From Chengkuizengella marina (GTDB lineage: Bacteria > Bacillota > Bacilli > Paenibacillales > KCTC-33759): DNA of 64,000 nucleotides. The stretch is taken from the NCBI RefSeq assembly GCF_009910845.1, contig NZ_SIJB01000018.1, positions 1 to 64,000 on the forward strand. The letters run 5' to 3'. A program made the position numbers and the translations under genes. The notes under the pieces are model-generated. The model did no database searches, was not told the DNA's origin, and saw nothing but the letters and a program-made list of their open reading frames with translations. Below, in pieces: positions 1 to 9,628 of the stretch (position 1 is its first letter; each line of letters opens with the position of its first letter).

Positions 1-2
1 CA

Positions 3-83
3 AAGGCTGTAGAAGAAAATAAAAAAGACAAAATAAATAAGACTGAAAATATGATTCCTCTTCTCAATTTTAACTCCCCCTGA
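3..83 (+). CDS. 3' end of an unidentified gene (partial)
   Basis: An open frame enters the window at its left edge and ends at TGA 81-83, giving 26 codons rich in Lys, Glu and Asn (KAVEENKKDK...). It would be the C-terminal tail of a plus-strand gene that converges on murC. The tail is too short and too charged to assign to a family, and a chance open frame of this length cannot be excluded. Confidence 0.3.
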   Translation, partial: KAVEENKKDKINKTENMIPLLNFNSP

Positions 84-213
84 TGTTCTGTTATATATGT
101 AATCTGAAGCACAATAACTATACACTATCATATATGATTTTAAAAGAACATACTAAATGTACAGAATATATGATTTTTTCATTACTTTTTCATTACTTCT
201 ATAAGAAAATTGT

Positions 214-258
214 ATAAAAAAACGCTCAAAATGATCACTCATCAGGATCATTTGAACG
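214..258 (-). terminator. Intrinsic terminator after murC
   Basis: Arms 223-236 and 246-258 are complementary apart from one bulged base and one G-U pair. Read on the minus strand the hairpin is followed by a run of T (complement of the A run 216-222). It lies just past the murC stop codon, so it probably ends the folC-murC transcript. Confidence 0.75.
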
Positions 259-281
259 TCTTGTTAATTTTGAATATTGAT

Positions 282-1667
282 TTAAGTATCAAATTTCTCT
301 TTTAATGATGCAACTAATTCTTCTGCCGCCTTCCAAATATCTCCCGCTCCCATTGTTATAACAAGATCATCCCTTTGGGCATTTTGACTCAAATAAGCTG
401 TGACTTCCTCCTTCGCAGCTATATGCTTTACGTTTGAATTACTGTTTTTACGAATGAGTTCAACCAGTTTTTCAGAATTAATGCCTTCAATTTGCTTTTC
501 CCCAGCAGGTGAATAAATATCTGTAATAATGACTTCATCTGCTTCATGAAATGCCTTGCTAAATTGTTCAAAAAGGAAGTAAGTTCTAGTGTATCTTTGA
601 GGTTGAAACACTGCGATTATACGTTTCTCTGTAGCTTTAGCAGCAGAAATTGTCGCTTGAATTTCCGTTGGATGATGTGCATAGTCATCAATTACCAATA
701 TATCATTTACTTCCCCTAAAACTTGAAAGCGACGTTTAGCTCCTCGAAACATCTTAATTTCTTTTGCAATTTGTTCTGGTGTTAAACCCGCAAGAGAACA
801 TACAATGTATGTAGCTAAGGCATTATATACATTGTGTGTGCCAGGGACAGGAAGTTCTACATTAATTAATGTTTTACCTTTATGGTCAACATCAAATTTG
901 ATTTTTCGATCCCCTAATTGGACGTTTGTGGCTCTATAATCTGCATCTGTTTTAATACCATAAGTGATAATATCTCCACGCAAGTCATTTTTCATCTCTT
1001 GCAAATATGGATCATCCAAACAAACAATCGATTTTCCCCCGTCTTTTACTTGACTCAAAAATCGAGCATATGCTTGTTTCAATTTCATAAAATCCCCATC
1101 ATAATTTTCCAAGTGATCTGCTTCTATGTTTGTGACAATAGCGATTGATGGGTGATATTGTAAAAATGATCCATCACTTTCATCTGCTTCTGCAACAACA
1201 TATTCACCAGTACCAGCTTTCGCATTACTGTCTACATTTACAATTTCTCCGCCAATAATATAAGTAGGGTCTAAGTTGTTTTTTTCCATAACAAGAGCAA
1301 TCATAGAGGATGTTGTCGTTTTACCATGCGCACCTGCGATGGCAATTCCTTGTTTCTCATTCATTAATTTTGCCAACATTTGTGCTCTGTGCAAGACAGG
1401 AATTTTCAACTTTTCCGCTTCAACCATTTCTACATTATCTTTAGACAAAGCAGTTGAATAAACAACCATGTCTGCTCCTTGGACATTATTAGGTTCATGT
1501 CCTATAAAGACCCTAGCCCCTTTTGCAATTAATTTATCTGTTAAATCCTTGCTAGTGACATCCGATCCTGTGACTCGATATCCCATTTCCAGCATGACCC
1601 GTGCGATTGCACTCATGCCATAACCACCAATCCCGATAAAATGGACATGTTCAGAAGAGTTATTCAA
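282..1667 (-). CDS. murC: UDP-N-acetylmuramate--L-alanine ligase MurC
   Basis: MurC adds L-alanine to UDP-N-acetylmuramic acid with ATP, the first amino-acid step of peptidoglycan precursor synthesis in the cytoplasm. Visible features are the N-terminal GIGGYGMS nucleotide-binding loop, the ATP-binding GAHGKTTT around residue 110, and the C-terminal PQRYTRT segment typical of MurC. The frame is open further upstream, but the family normally begins just before the glycine loop. A TTG at 1667 is preceded by an AAGG..GGTG ribosome site, giving 461 residues, the usual size. With this start the gene begins 7 bases after the folC stop, so the two are probably co-transcribed. The start is the only uncertain point. 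Confidence 0.95.
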   Translation of the reverse strand: MNNSSEHVHFIGIGGYGMSAIARVMLEMGYRVTGSDVTSKDLTDKLIAKGARVFIGHEPNNVQGADMVVYSTALSKDNVEMVEAEKLKIPVLHRAQMLAKLMNEKQGIAIAGAHGKTTTSSMIALVMEKNNLDPTYIIGGEIVNVDSNAKAGTGEYVVAEADESDGSFLQYHPSIAIVTNIEADHLENYDGDFMKLKQAYARFLSQVKDGGKSIVCLDDPYLQEMKNDLRGDIITYGIKTDADYRATNVQLGDRKIKFDVDHKGKTLINVELPVPGTHNVYNALATYIVCSLAGLTPEQIAKEIKMFRGAKRRFQVLGEVNDILVIDDYAHHPTEIQATISAAKATEKRIIAVFQPQRYTRTYFLFEQFSKAFHEADEVIITDIYSPAGEKQIEGINSEKLVELIRKNSNSNVKHIAAKEEVTAYLSQNAQRDDLVITMGAGDIWKAAEELVASLKEKFDT

Positions 1668-1674
1668 TGTATTT

Positions 1675-3018
1675 TCACCAACCTTTTTCAGAGTCAGGGT
1701 ATTGTAATAATTTAGAACGAACATCAGAAATTAAATACAGAGTTCCTGTAACAACTGCAAGATCATCTTTATTCGTTTCCTCAATTAAATATTTAAGTGC
1801 TTTCTTCCAGTCAGACTCAATAATAATCTCAAGATCAATATTTTTGTTTTTCGTTAATTCTTTTGTAATGTCAAATAATTTTTGAGCATCACATTTATTT
1901 CTAAAATCAGGCTCGGTTATCACCAATGTATTAACTACTGGTAGTATATGTTCTAAGTACCCACGATGATTCTTTGAATCAAGCATTCCTAGCATAAAAT
2001 GGACTTTTGTACCTGTGTATAAATCCTTCAATGTTTTTGCTAAATATTCAGCACCTTCCTCATTATGTGCTCCATCTATTAAAATACGTGGATTTGAACC
2101 AACAAATTCAAGTCTTCCTGGCCACTTCATCTTTCTAAAACCAAGTCTAAGATCATCTTCTTCAACAATAAGTGCCTGATATTGTCTCAACACTTCTATA
2201 ACCATTAATGCAACGGATGCATTCTTAAATTGATGTTCTCCTATATTAGTAATCGTGATGGAATCGATAGAACGAAAAGGACTTTGAAAATGAAAGCTTT
2301 GTTTTTCTTCACACATGCTTATGATGTCATACTGAAACTGTTCGTTTAACAAGTATAATGTACTTCGATTTTCTGCAGCAGTTTGTCTTATTACATCAAT
2401 CGCTTCTTTTTGTTCTACAGCACTAATTACTGGAATGCCCGGTTTAATAATGCCTGCTTTCTGCACTGAGATTTGTGAAATGGTATCACCAAGTATATCC
2501 ATATGATCGTGACCGATGTTTGTAATCACAGACGCAATAGGGTTAACGATATTTGTTGAATCGTACAATCCACCCAATCCTGTTTCCAAAATAACATAAT
2601 CAGGGTAACTAATCTTTGAAAAATACAGTATTGCCAAGGTTGTCGTGATTTCAAACATGGTAGGTGAGCCTAGTTCCGTTTTGGCAATTTCATCTACTAT
2701 AGGCTTAATTTCATTTGTTAAAAATAATACATCTTCTTCTGAAATATCTTCACCGTTCATTTGTATGCGATCTGTAAACCTTTGAATATAAGGGGATGTA
2801 AACATCCCCACATCATACCCTGCTTCTTGCAAAACTTGATTAAGAAATGCGCAAGTAGACCCCTTACCGTTTGTACCTGCTACATGTATAAACTTTAACC
2901 TGCGATGAGGATTACCTAACCTTTCCATGAATACCTTCATTCTTTCCAACCCAGGTTTGATGCCAAATGAAATGCTGCTGTTAATCCAATCTCTTGCTTC
3001 AATATAGCTATTAAACAT
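1675..3018 (-). CDS. folC: Bifunctional folylpolyglutamate synthase/dihydrofolate synthase FolC
   Basis: FolC couples glutamate to dihydropteroate and extends the polyglutamate tail of folates, using ATP. The protein has the Mur-ligase fold. The P-loop GTNGKGST lies near residue 45, followed by the HDHMDILG segment and the C-terminal IDGAHN motif. Length of about 447 residues is normal. I place the start at the ATG at 3018, which has AAAGGA 8 bases upstream; a second ATG 9 bases earlier overlaps that ribosome site. The gene lies directly downstream of valS on the same strand, the order seen in B. subtilis, and leads into murC. Confidence 0.95.
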   Translation of the reverse strand: MFNSYIEARDWINSSISFGIKPGLERMKVFMERLGNPHRRLKFIHVAGTNGKGSTCAFLNQVLQEAGYDVGMFTSPYIQRFTDRIQMNGEDISEEDVLFLTNEIKPIVDEIAKTELGSPTMFEITTTLAILYFSKISYPDYVILETGLGGLYDSTNIVNPIASVITNIGHDHMDILGDTISQISVQKAGIIKPGIPVISAVEQKEAIDVIRQTAAENRSTLYLLNEQFQYDIISMCEEKQSFHFQSPFRSIDSITITNIGEHQFKNASVALMVIEVLRQYQALIVEEDDLRLGFRKMKWPGRLEFVGSNPRILIDGAHNEEGAEYLAKTLKDLYTGTKVHFMLGMLDSKNHRGYLEHILPVVNTLVITEPDFRNKCDAQKLFDITKELTKNKNIDLEIIIESDWKKALKYLIEETNKDDLAVVTGTLYLISDVRSKLLQYPDSEKGW

Positions 3019-3046
3019 AATGACCATCCTTTCAGATAAAGCGAAA

Positions 3047-5707
3047 CTATCCCTGTAATCCTTTTATCCGCTCTAACACTTTTGTTCTCTTTTCAGAATA
3101 GTCGACTTGTTTTGCTTTTTCTTCCTCAATGACTTTAGCAGGTGCTTTTGCAATAAAACCTTGATTTGAAAGTTTCTTATCTACCCGTTCCACTTCTTTG
3201 TTTAACGTTTCAATTTCTTTTTCTAATCGTTTTATTTCCTGTTCAATATTAATTAAACCTGCAAGTGGCAGATATATTTCTGCTCCTGTTACTACAGCTG
3301 ACATCGCTTTTTCAGGCGTCTGCAAGTTGATATTCAATTCCAGCTTGGATGGATTACAAAATCTTGAAATATAGGTATTATTATTTTCCAAGATAGATAA
3401 TACTTGTTCATCTTTTGGTTTAATGCATAATTCAATTTCTTTGCTCATCGGTACGTTTACTTCAGCTCTAATGTTCCTAACAGAACGTATGATGTCCATT
3501 AACAAATTCATTTGTTCTACAGATTCAGGAATAACCCTAGCTTTATCAAACTGTGGCCACTCTGCTATTACAATAGACTCACCTTGATGAGGTAAATGCT
3601 GCCAAATCTCTTCACTAATAAACGGCATAAAAGGATGAATTAAACGCATCGTTTGATCTAATACATAACTTAAGACAGATTGTGTTTGTTTCTTTGCAAC
3701 CTCATCTTCACCATATAGATTTAATTTTGCAATCTCAACGTACCAATCACAGAAGTCGTCCCAAATAAAATTATATAATAATCGTCCAGTTTCACCAAAA
3801 TCATAACTATTCATAAGGCGTGTAACACCTTGAATCGTTTCATTTAACCGATGTAAAATCCATTGATCTGCTGTATCTAAATCTCGTGTTAAATCTATAT
3901 CTTCATAAGTAAATCCTTCTAAATTCATTAATGCAAATCGAGATGCATTCCAAATTTTATTGGCGAAGTTACGAGCTTGCTCAACCTTTTCCCAGTGAAA
4001 ACGTAAGTCTTGACCTGGTGTACTACCTGTTGAAATCATAAATCTCATCGCATCTGCACCATACTTCTCTATGATTTCAAGTGGGTCTACTCCATTCCCT
4101 AAAGATTTTGACATTTTTCGCCCTTCTGAATCTCTAACTAATCCATGAATTAATACATCTTTAAATGGATTTTGATCCGTGAATTCCAATCCACTAAAGA
4201 TCATCCTTGCTACCCAGAAGTAGATGATATCATATCCAGTTACTAGAACATCTGTAGGATAGTAACGTTTTAAATCCTCAGATTCCACAGGCCATCCTAA
4301 AGTAGAAAATGGCCACAAAGCAGAACTGAACCAAGTATCTAATACATCTTCATCTTGTTTAAGGTTGTTACTAGCACACTTAGAGCAGGATAAAACCTCT
4401 TCTCCTGATACAGTGATCTCACCACAGTCTTCGCAGTACCACGCTGGAATACGATGTCCCCACCATAATTGTCTTGAGATACACCAATCACGAACATTTT
4501 CAATCCAACCTAAATAAATTTTTTCAAACCTTTCAGGTATGAATTTTACTCCCTGATTAGACTTCTGTTCTTTAATTGCTGCTTCTGCTAATGGTTCCAT
4601 TTTTACAAACCACTGTGTAGATAAATAAGGTTCTACTACAGCTCCACTTCGTTCACTGTGACCTACCTGATGAACATGTTCCTCTATATGAACTAGCACT
4701 CCTTGTTCTTCAAGATCTTTGACAATTTGTTTTCGACAATCAAAACGGTCCAAACCTTGATATTTCCCAGCGTTTTCATTCATTTTCCCTGTTTCATCCA
4801 TTACAAGGACTTGTGGTAATTCATGACGTTGACCGATCTCAAAATCATTTGGATCATGGGCAGGTGTAATTTTAACTGCACCACTACCAAACTCTTTTTC
4901 AACGTATTGATCTGCTATGACAGGAATTTCTCTTCCTATAATCGGTAATCGTATTTTTTTACCAATCATATCTTGATATCTTTCATCACTAGGATAAACT
5001 GCAACAGCGGTATCCCCTAACATCGTTTCAGGACGTGTTGTAGCAACTGTAATCGTTCCACTTCCATCAGCAAGCGGGTATTGTAAATGATATAATTTTC
5101 CTTGTACTTCCTTATATTCAACCTCTATATCTGAAAGTGCAGTTGCTGCTGTTGGATCCCAATTAATGATATATTTACCTCGATAAATATACCCTTTTTC
5201 ATATAGTTTCACGAATACTTCACGTACAGCTTTGGAGAGACCTTCATCTAATGTAAATCTTTCTTTAGAATAGTCTAGTGATAAGCCCATTTTACTCCAT
5301 TGATCGCGAATTTTATTCGCATACTTCTCTTTCCATTCCCAGGTTTTTTCTATAAATTTCTCTCTACCTAAAATGTGGCCTGAAGTTCCTTCTTCTCGAA
5401 GTTTTTGTTCTACTTTTGCTTGGGTCGCAATACCAGCATGGTCAGCACCTGGAAGCCATAATGTATCATAACCCTGCATTCGTTTCATTCGAATTAATAT
5501 ATCTTGCAATGTAAAGTCCAATGCATGACCGATATGCAACATTCCTGTTACGTTAGGGGGTGGAATTACAATAGTATAAGTTTCCGCATCTTTTCTTTTC
5601 CCTGCTTCAAAATATTTATTTTCTAACCAATAATCATACCATTTCTGTTCCGCATCTTTTGGATTATAAGTTGTAGGCATTTCAATACTAGATTTTTGCT
5701 CTGACAT
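3047..5707 (-). CDS. valS: Valyl-tRNA synthetase ValS
   Basis: This class I aminoacyl-tRNA synthetase charges tRNA-Val. It shows the HIGH signature (LHIGHALD, near residue 60), the KMSKS loop ([10 protein letters not shown]), a large editing insertion between them, the anticodon-binding region, and a C-terminal coiled coil rich in Glu and Lys, which is typical of ValRS. At 886 residues it is full length. AGGAGGG stands 7 bases before the ATG. Expression should be controlled by the T-box leader that precedes it, so transcription continues when uncharged tRNA-Val accumulates. folC follows after 28 bases and is probably read through from the same transcript. Confidence 0.97.
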   Translation of the reverse strand: MSEQKSSIEMPTTYNPKDAEQKWYDYWLENKYFEAGKRKDAETYTIVIPPPNVTGMLHIGHALDFTLQDILIRMKRMQGYDTLWLPGADHAGIATQAKVEQKLREEGTSGHILGREKFIEKTWEWKEKYANKIRDQWSKMGLSLDYSKERFTLDEGLSKAVREVFVKLYEKGYIYRGKYIINWDPTAATALSDIEVEYKEVQGKLYHLQYPLADGSGTITVATTRPETMLGDTAVAVYPSDERYQDMIGKKIRLPIIGREIPVIADQYVEKEFGSGAVKITPAHDPNDFEIGQRHELPQVLVMDETGKMNENAGKYQGLDRFDCRKQIVKDLEEQGVLVHIEEHVHQVGHSERSGAVVEPYLSTQWFVKMEPLAEAAIKEQKSNQGVKFIPERFEKIYLGWIENVRDWCISRQLWWGHRIPAWYCEDCGEITVSGEEVLSCSKCASNNLKQDEDVLDTWFSSALWPFSTLGWPVESEDLKRYYPTDVLVTGYDIIYFWVARMIFSGLEFTDQNPFKDVLIHGLVRDSEGRKMSKSLGNGVDPLEIIEKYGADAMRFMISTGSTPGQDLRFHWEKVEQARNFANKIWNASRFALMNLEGFTYEDIDLTRDLDTADQWILHRLNETIQGVTRLMNSYDFGETGRLLYNFIWDDFCDWYVEIAKLNLYGEDEVAKKQTQSVLSYVLDQTMRLIHPFMPFISEEIWQHLPHQGESIVIAEWPQFDKARVIPESVEQMNLLMDIIRSVRNIRAEVNVPMSKEIELCIKPKDEQVLSILENNNTYISRFCNPSKLELNINLQTPEKAMSAVVTGAEIYLPLAGLINIEQEIKRLEKEIETLNKEVERVDKKLSNQGFIAKAPAKVIEEEKAKQVDYSEKRTKVLERIKGLQG

Positions 5708-5742
5708 TTTATTTCCCTCCTGTTTTAATTTTTAAAACAAAA

Positions 5743-6000
5743 AAAACCCTCATCCTCAAAGGACGAAAGGTTTTGCTTCCGTGGTACCACCTTAATTTCG
5801 TTTCATCATAACATGAAACGACACTCAAACAGATAACGGCTGTGACCGGCATTCATTTGATTGTTCATCAAAAAAACTTTGAAAAACGATCTATTTGCAA
5901 CTCCAGGGCGACTTCAGCAGTTACATCCTACGAAACCTCACAGCCTAGGGTTCCGTTCTCTGAAGGTTTAGCTACTTACTACTCCCTATCTTCGTTTTTT
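5743..6000 (-). promoter_or_regulatory. T-box leader of valS (tRNA-sensing riboswitch)
   Basis: The minus-strand leader contains the T-box core AAGGTGGTACCACGG (complement of 5779-5793), which pairs with the free CCA end of uncharged tRNA. An AGTA-containing stem I region lies near 5975-5990, and a terminator (arms 5747-5755 and 5761-5770, T run 5741-5746) lies just upstream of the valS ribosome site. A GTC triplet follows the apical stem (CTTCAG/CTGAAG) and could be the valine specifier, but I did not model the whole stem I, so the specifier is tentative. The downstream gene makes valine the expected amino acid. Confidence 0.93.
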
Positions 6001-6015
6001 AATTTTATAACTCAT

Positions 6016-6044
6016 ATCATACCCATGTTCTTTCATTCAGTCAA
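6016..6044 (-). promoter_or_regulatory. Housekeeping promoter of the valS T-box leader
   Basis: On the minus strand TTGACT (complement of 6039-6044) and TATGAT (complement of 6016-6021) are 17 bases apart, which places the transcript start about 10 bases before the T-box stem I. Confidence 0.75.
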
Positions 6045-6199
6045 TATTTTCTACAATTTTTATTATATTATCATCATAACCAACTTTACTACGTTCATAA
6101 ACATAAAGTATATACTCCAAAAAAAACAACTTAAGTAATCAATTTAAACATCCTCAAGCTAAAAAAAGAAGTTCACAAGAAGAAATGTGAGGTGATATT

Positions 6200-6364
6200 G
6201 TGAGGCAAACATGGTGGAAGATTAGATTCACAATTAAAGGAGTTCTTTTTCCTCTAATATGCCTTCAATTTTTTCGAACATTAATTATTCCAAATCCATT
6301 AGATGTATTTATTTTATTTATATTGTTTTTAGTATTTTTAGCACTTCTTTTAAATATAGTGTAA
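6200..6364 (+). CDS. Small hydrophobic membrane protein, unknown function
   Basis: A GTG start at 6200 follows GAGGTGAT at good spacing and opens a 54-residue frame ending at TAA 6362-6364. The peptide begins with a basic, tryptophan-containing segment (RQTWWKIRF), followed by two strongly hydrophobic stretches split by a PNPLD turn, so it should sit in the membrane as a hairpin. It is divergent from valS, and its own terminator was the hairpin later split by the adjacent insertion element. I do not recognise the family. Confidence 0.6.
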   Translation: MRQTWWKIRFTIKGVLFPLICLQFFRTLIIPNPLDVFILFILFLVFLALLLNIV

Positions 6365-6370
6365 AAATAT

Positions 6371-6387
6371 AAAAACCGCCCTTGATG
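6371..6387. terminator. Left half of a bidirectional terminator split by the IS
   Basis: AAAAACCG..CTTGATG at 6371-6387 is the left arm of a hairpin. Its partner lies on the far side of the insertion element at 7767-7796. With the element and one copy of GATG removed, the arms pair over about 14 bases and are flanked by A and T runs, as in a terminator shared by the small plus-strand gene and spoVID. Confidence 0.6.
6384..6387. repeat. Target-site duplication GATG, left copy
   Basis: GATG directly abuts the left terminal inverted repeat. The same four bases abut the right end at 7767-7770. A 3-5 bp duplication is normal for IS3-family elements. Confidence 0.7.
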
Positions 6388-6421
6388 TGAAGTGACCCCA
6401 TAAAGTTAGACAGATTATATA

Positions 6422-7230
6422 TTAAGCAATTTGTTTGGCATGGATTCGATATTGAATCGGACTCATGCCTTTTAAGTGTTCAATGCTTTCAAAATCATTT
6501 AAGTAAAGAAATTCAGACTTCAGAATCCCAAAGAAATTCTCTATAACAGCGTTATCGTAACAGTTTCCTTTACGTGACATGCTTTGTTTAATCCCTCGTT
6601 CTTTTAAGGCGTGATGATACTGTTTCATCTGATAATGCCATCCTTGATCGGAATGGATCATTAAATTTTCATCTCCTGTTAATCGTTTAAATGACTGATT
6701 TAACATGTCTGAAACAAGTGAGTATGTTGGCCTGGAAGCCATTGTATACGTAACGATTTCACCATTATATAAATCAAGAATAGGAGATAGATAGAGCTTC
6801 TCTCCAAACAATTTAAACTCAGTAATATCCGTCACCCATTTTCTCATTAGGCTTGTCTGCCTTAAAATTACGATCTAATATATTGGGTGCAATCTTGCCT
6901 ACTTTACCTTTGTAAGAACGATACTTCTTTATTCTAACAAGACTTTTTAAACCTAAATCCTTCATAATACGTTGCACTTTCTTATGGTTCACTTTGTATC
7001 CACGATTCGCAAGTTCATCACGAATACGACGGTATCCATAACGACCCTGATGTTCATCATAAATCTCCTGAATCAGCACTTTAAATTTTGCATCTTTATC
7101 AGGGCTAGCTAATTGTTTTACCCAGTAGTAATAAGTACTCCGAGGAATACCTGCCAATTCGATCAGTGATTTCACCGGAAATTCGTTCCTTAGTTCATAG
7201 ACTACTTGCGCTTTGTCTTTTTTGGTGATT
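6422..7230 (-). pseudogene. IS3-family transposase OrfB, frameshifted and internally deleted
   Basis: The N-terminal part (residues from SLIELAGIPRSTYYYW) and the C-terminal DDE part (WVTDITEF, HSDQGWHY, NAVIENFFG) lie in different frames. The break is at about 6846-6850, where the coding strand reads four A before TGGGTGAC; three A would restore NEKWVTDI, so a single inserted A in a short run caused it. Near the C terminus SIEHLK runs straight into GMSPIQYR, although IS150-type proteins normally have a stretch of roughly 20-25 residues between these segments, so an in-frame deletion is likely. In an intact copy this frame would be reached by -1 slippage from orfA near 7217-7223. Confidence 0.85.
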
Positions 7231-7711
7231 TTTCCTTGTTTTGAACTAAGGCATTCAACTTTTTTAAGTAAGCATTCTCCATACGTAAACGCTCTACTTC
7301 TTCCTGTAATTCTTCTACATATCCTTTTGATTTAGTAGATTTTTTTATTTCTTTTTTCATGGATGGACGCCCCTTTTTGCTTGATTGTAGGCCGTCAATC
7401 CCTTCTTTTTCATATACCCTTTTCCATTTTCTAATGGTACTAGGTTGAGGTATATTAAAGATAGCTGCAGCTTCATTAGGTGACGTCCCATTTTCGTTCA
7501 TATAACTTAGTACGTCTAGTTTATACTGTATAGAATAATTTGTATAGGATGTTTTCAAAGCTTCTATACCGTGATGTTCATACTGTTTCACCCAGTTCAT
7601 TACTACAGATTTACTTGTATTTAATTCTTTCGCTATTGTATTAAAACTTTTAAGCTCTTGTAAAAATCCATTAACAGCACCTAACTTGTCCTCTAATGTG
7701 AATTTTGACAT
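7202..7711 (-). CDS. IS3-family transposase OrfA (DNA-binding subunit)
   Basis: This 169-residue protein has two helix-turn-helix units (around residues 15-45 and 70-100) and a C-terminal coiled coil rich in Glu and Leu, as in IS150-type OrfA proteins that bind the element ends. Near its 3' end the coding strand has the slippery heptamer A-AAA-AAG (complement of 7217-7223), in phase for a -1 shift into the orfB frame a few codons before the orfA stop. The OrfAB fusion would be the active transposase if orfB were intact. Here OrfA may still be made and could act as an inhibitor. Confidence 0.85.
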   Translation of the reverse strand: MSKFTLEDKLGAVNGFLQELKSFNTIAKELNTSKSVVMNWVKQYEHHGIEALKTSYTNYSIQYKLDVLSYMNENGTSPNEAAAIFNIPQPSTIRKWKRVYEKEGIDGLQSSKKGRPSMKKEIKKSTKSKGYVEELQEEVERLRMENAYLKKLNALVQNKEKSPKKTKRK

Positions 7712-7766
7712 AGAAAAACTGCACCTCCAATTATTAGATAATGTCTAACAATTGGGGTGCAGTTCA

Positions 7767-7796
7767 GATGATTCAGATCATCGTGGACGGTTTTTT
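7767..7796. terminator. Right half of the bidirectional terminator split by the IS
   Basis: GATGAT..ATCATC..CGGTTTTTT completes the hairpin begun at 6371-6387, and its first four bases are the right copy of the target duplication. The remaining short GATGAT/ATCATC stem may still fold, but on the minus strand it no longer has the A/T-flanked long stem after spoVID. Confidence 0.6.
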
Positions 7797-7813
7797 CATT
7801 CATAATAAAATGT

Positions 7814-9490
7814 TTATTTTTGAGGAATATAAATAACCTGACCTGCAAATACATCTTCTTGGTCACTAAACCGGTTGTATAGCAATATTTCCCTTGGATT
7901 TAATTCATATTTATTTGCTATTGATTCTAAGGTCTCTTCCTTCTGGACAATACACATTCTAACTTTTTTAAATTTATGTGTTTCCTCTTCTTCTGTTAAA
8001 AATAATTTTTTCCATTCTAATCCATCATTTCTCGCCTCTGTTTCATCTAAGTTTTCCTTATTTTCCAAATCAGATAATTCATCTGTATTTCTGTTCTCAT
8101 TCGTATCATCTTCTTTTTCTTTTTTATGTAATAAAGATTTTAATTTACTGGAAAATTTATTTTCTGTAGACTCTTCATTTGATGATTTCTTACTTAGAAA
8201 TGCAATTTTGAATTTGGAAGTCTTACTTTCTTCTTGTTGGTTCTCAACTTCTTCAACAGCTTCTACATTTGAATTATCCTCTAACTCTATTTCCTCAATA
8301 TCTGTTGTATTCTCTATATTTTCTTTTTTTGTTTTTTTGGCCTCAGATTTGACTTGTTTCTTATCTATTTCTTCTTTAGCTTCCTCTTTTATTTCTTTCT
8401 TAATTTCTTTTTTCATTTCAATTTTCATTTCTACTTTTTTATGGGCAGGTTTTTCTTTTTTTTCTTCCTTAACTTCTTCTATCGGTTCTTTCTTTTCCAT
8501 TTTTGGTTTAACTTCTAACTCTTCAACTTCTTTAATTGGCTCTTTTCTATTTTTATCAGCTTTCCCTAGTTTTTCTAGAATTGGTTTAATGGGATTGGGT
8601 AACTTACTTTTTTCTTTACCTGCCACATCACTTTTCTCTTCTTTCACAGGTAATTCTTTTGTTTCTTTCACTGCCTCTTCTTTTGTTTCTTTGGCTACTT
8701 TTTCTTTTGTTTCTTTCATTGCTTTTTCTTTAATTTCTTTCTCTGCCTTTTCCTTTGTTTCTTTGATTGCTTCTTTTTTCGGTTCTTTTACTTCTTCTTT
8801 TTTCAATTGAATTTTCATTTCAACTTTTTTTTCAATGACTGGTTTCTCTTTAGGTTTCTCCTCTTTTTCTTCTTTTACTTCTTCGATTTTTTCAACTGGA
8901 GCTTCTTCTTCCACTTCTTTTTCTAAAGCCTCGACAACTGGTTCTTTGCGTGGTTTTTCAAACCTAGGAATATCTCCTTTTGCCTCCATAGGATTGAAGT
9001 TTCGAGCCGTCGTTTCTTCCATAAATGGTGCTTCTGTTTCTCCACTCCATTCTGGCTTGTTTTCATTTGAATGATGAACAAAAACTGACTCCTCAATATT
9101 ATTCCAGTGATCATCTTGATTCGATTGAACTTCTATTCCAACTAAAGAAAGAACACCTGATACATTTAAATTCCTTGTGGAAAGTAAATCTATATCAAAG
9201 TTTTCAATTTCAACTCCAATTTCCTCTAAACTGTGAATTCGATTTAAAGGTAATGTTATGTCAACTGGAATAAAATGCTCTAGTATTCTTTTATTATGTT
9301 TATCTTTGATACCTACATATTGACCTGAAAGTATTAATTTACCTACTAAATTTGCTTGATCTCCTCTTGTTTCTAATTGTATATCCGGGATTAATTCAAT
9401 ATCGTCTAAATCTTGAATTCCCTCAATATCTTCAGGTAAATGCACTCTCTCAAAAATATCAAATCGTAGTCCTTTTGGCTGATCATTCAC
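7814..9490 (-). CDS. spoVID: Stage VI sporulation protein D SpoVID (coat morphogenetic protein)
   Basis: SpoVID is made in the mother cell and is needed for coat layers to encase the forespore. The N-terminal 150 residues are the conserved beta-rich domain (LRFDIFERVHLPEDI..., GKLILSGQYVG). The middle, about residues 190-500, is a low-complexity Lys/Glu tract with repeated KEETKEK-like units, probably disordered or coiled-coil. The last 50 residues are a LysM domain (ESIANKYELNPREILLYN). Length of about 558 residues matches B. subtilis SpoVID. The start is a GTG at 9490 behind GAGAGGAGG. In B. subtilis spoVID lies beside hemL and valS; here it is still near valS but about 9 kb from the hem genes. 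Confidence 0.88.
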   Translation of the reverse strand: MNDQPKGLRFDIFERVHLPEDIEGIQDLDDIELIPDIQLETRGDQANLVGKLILSGQYVGIKDKHNKRILEHFIPVDITLPLNRIHSLEEIGVEIENFDIDLLSTRNLNVSGVLSLVGIEVQSNQDDHWNNIEESVFVHHSNENKPEWSGETEAPFMEETTARNFNPMEAKGDIPRFEKPRKEPVVEALEKEVEEEAPVEKIEEVKEEKEEKPKEKPVIEKKVEMKIQLKKEEVKEPKKEAIKETKEKAEKEIKEKAMKETKEKVAKETKEEAVKETKELPVKEEKSDVAGKEKSKLPNPIKPILEKLGKADKNRKEPIKEVEELEVKPKMEKKEPIEEVKEEKKEKPAHKKVEMKIEMKKEIKKEIKEEAKEEIDKKQVKSEAKKTKKENIENTTDIEEIELEDNSNVEAVEEVENQQEESKTSKFKIAFLSKKSSNEESTENKFSSKLKSLLHKKEKEDDTNENRNTDELSDLENKENLDETEARNDGLEWKKLFLTEEEETHKFKKVRMCIVQKEETLESIANKYELNPREILLYNRFSDQEDVFAGQVIYIPQK

Positions 9491-9628
9491 ATTAAATCCT
9501 CCTCTCAATAAAATAAACCTGTTTTATTCCTCATTAAATTTATGCTTGTAAAGTTAGCTCGGTACTTGTTGCATTTATATGGAATAAATCATCTCTCTAT
9601 AAATTTATATGGATAAAGGAGGATAACC

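Larger units (their letters stand above)
6388..7766 (-). mobile_element. IS3-family (IS150-like) insertion sequence, degraded
   Basis: The element is about 1.38 kb, bounded by imperfect terminal inverted repeats that both begin TGAA, contain ACCCCA and end GTTAGACA (6388-6414; reverse from 7766). It is flanked by a GATG duplication. It carries orfA with two helix-turn-helix units, and orfB with the DDE integrase core, in the overlapping arrangement of IS3 elements that use a -1 frameshift. orfB has a one-base insertion and an internal deletion, so this copy should not make a working transposase. Confidence 0.9.

Noticed and set aside
5842-6138. Plus-strand frame of 98 codons over the T-box
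   Set aside because: It lies entirely across the valS leader and promoter on the opposite strand, which explain the sequence fully.
7875-8810. Long plus-strand open frame (311 codons) opposite spoVID
   Set aside because: It is the mirror of the Lys/Glu-rich repeat tract of spoVID and reads as a monotonous Ser/Phe string with no start signal; shorter plus-strand frames in the same region share this origin.
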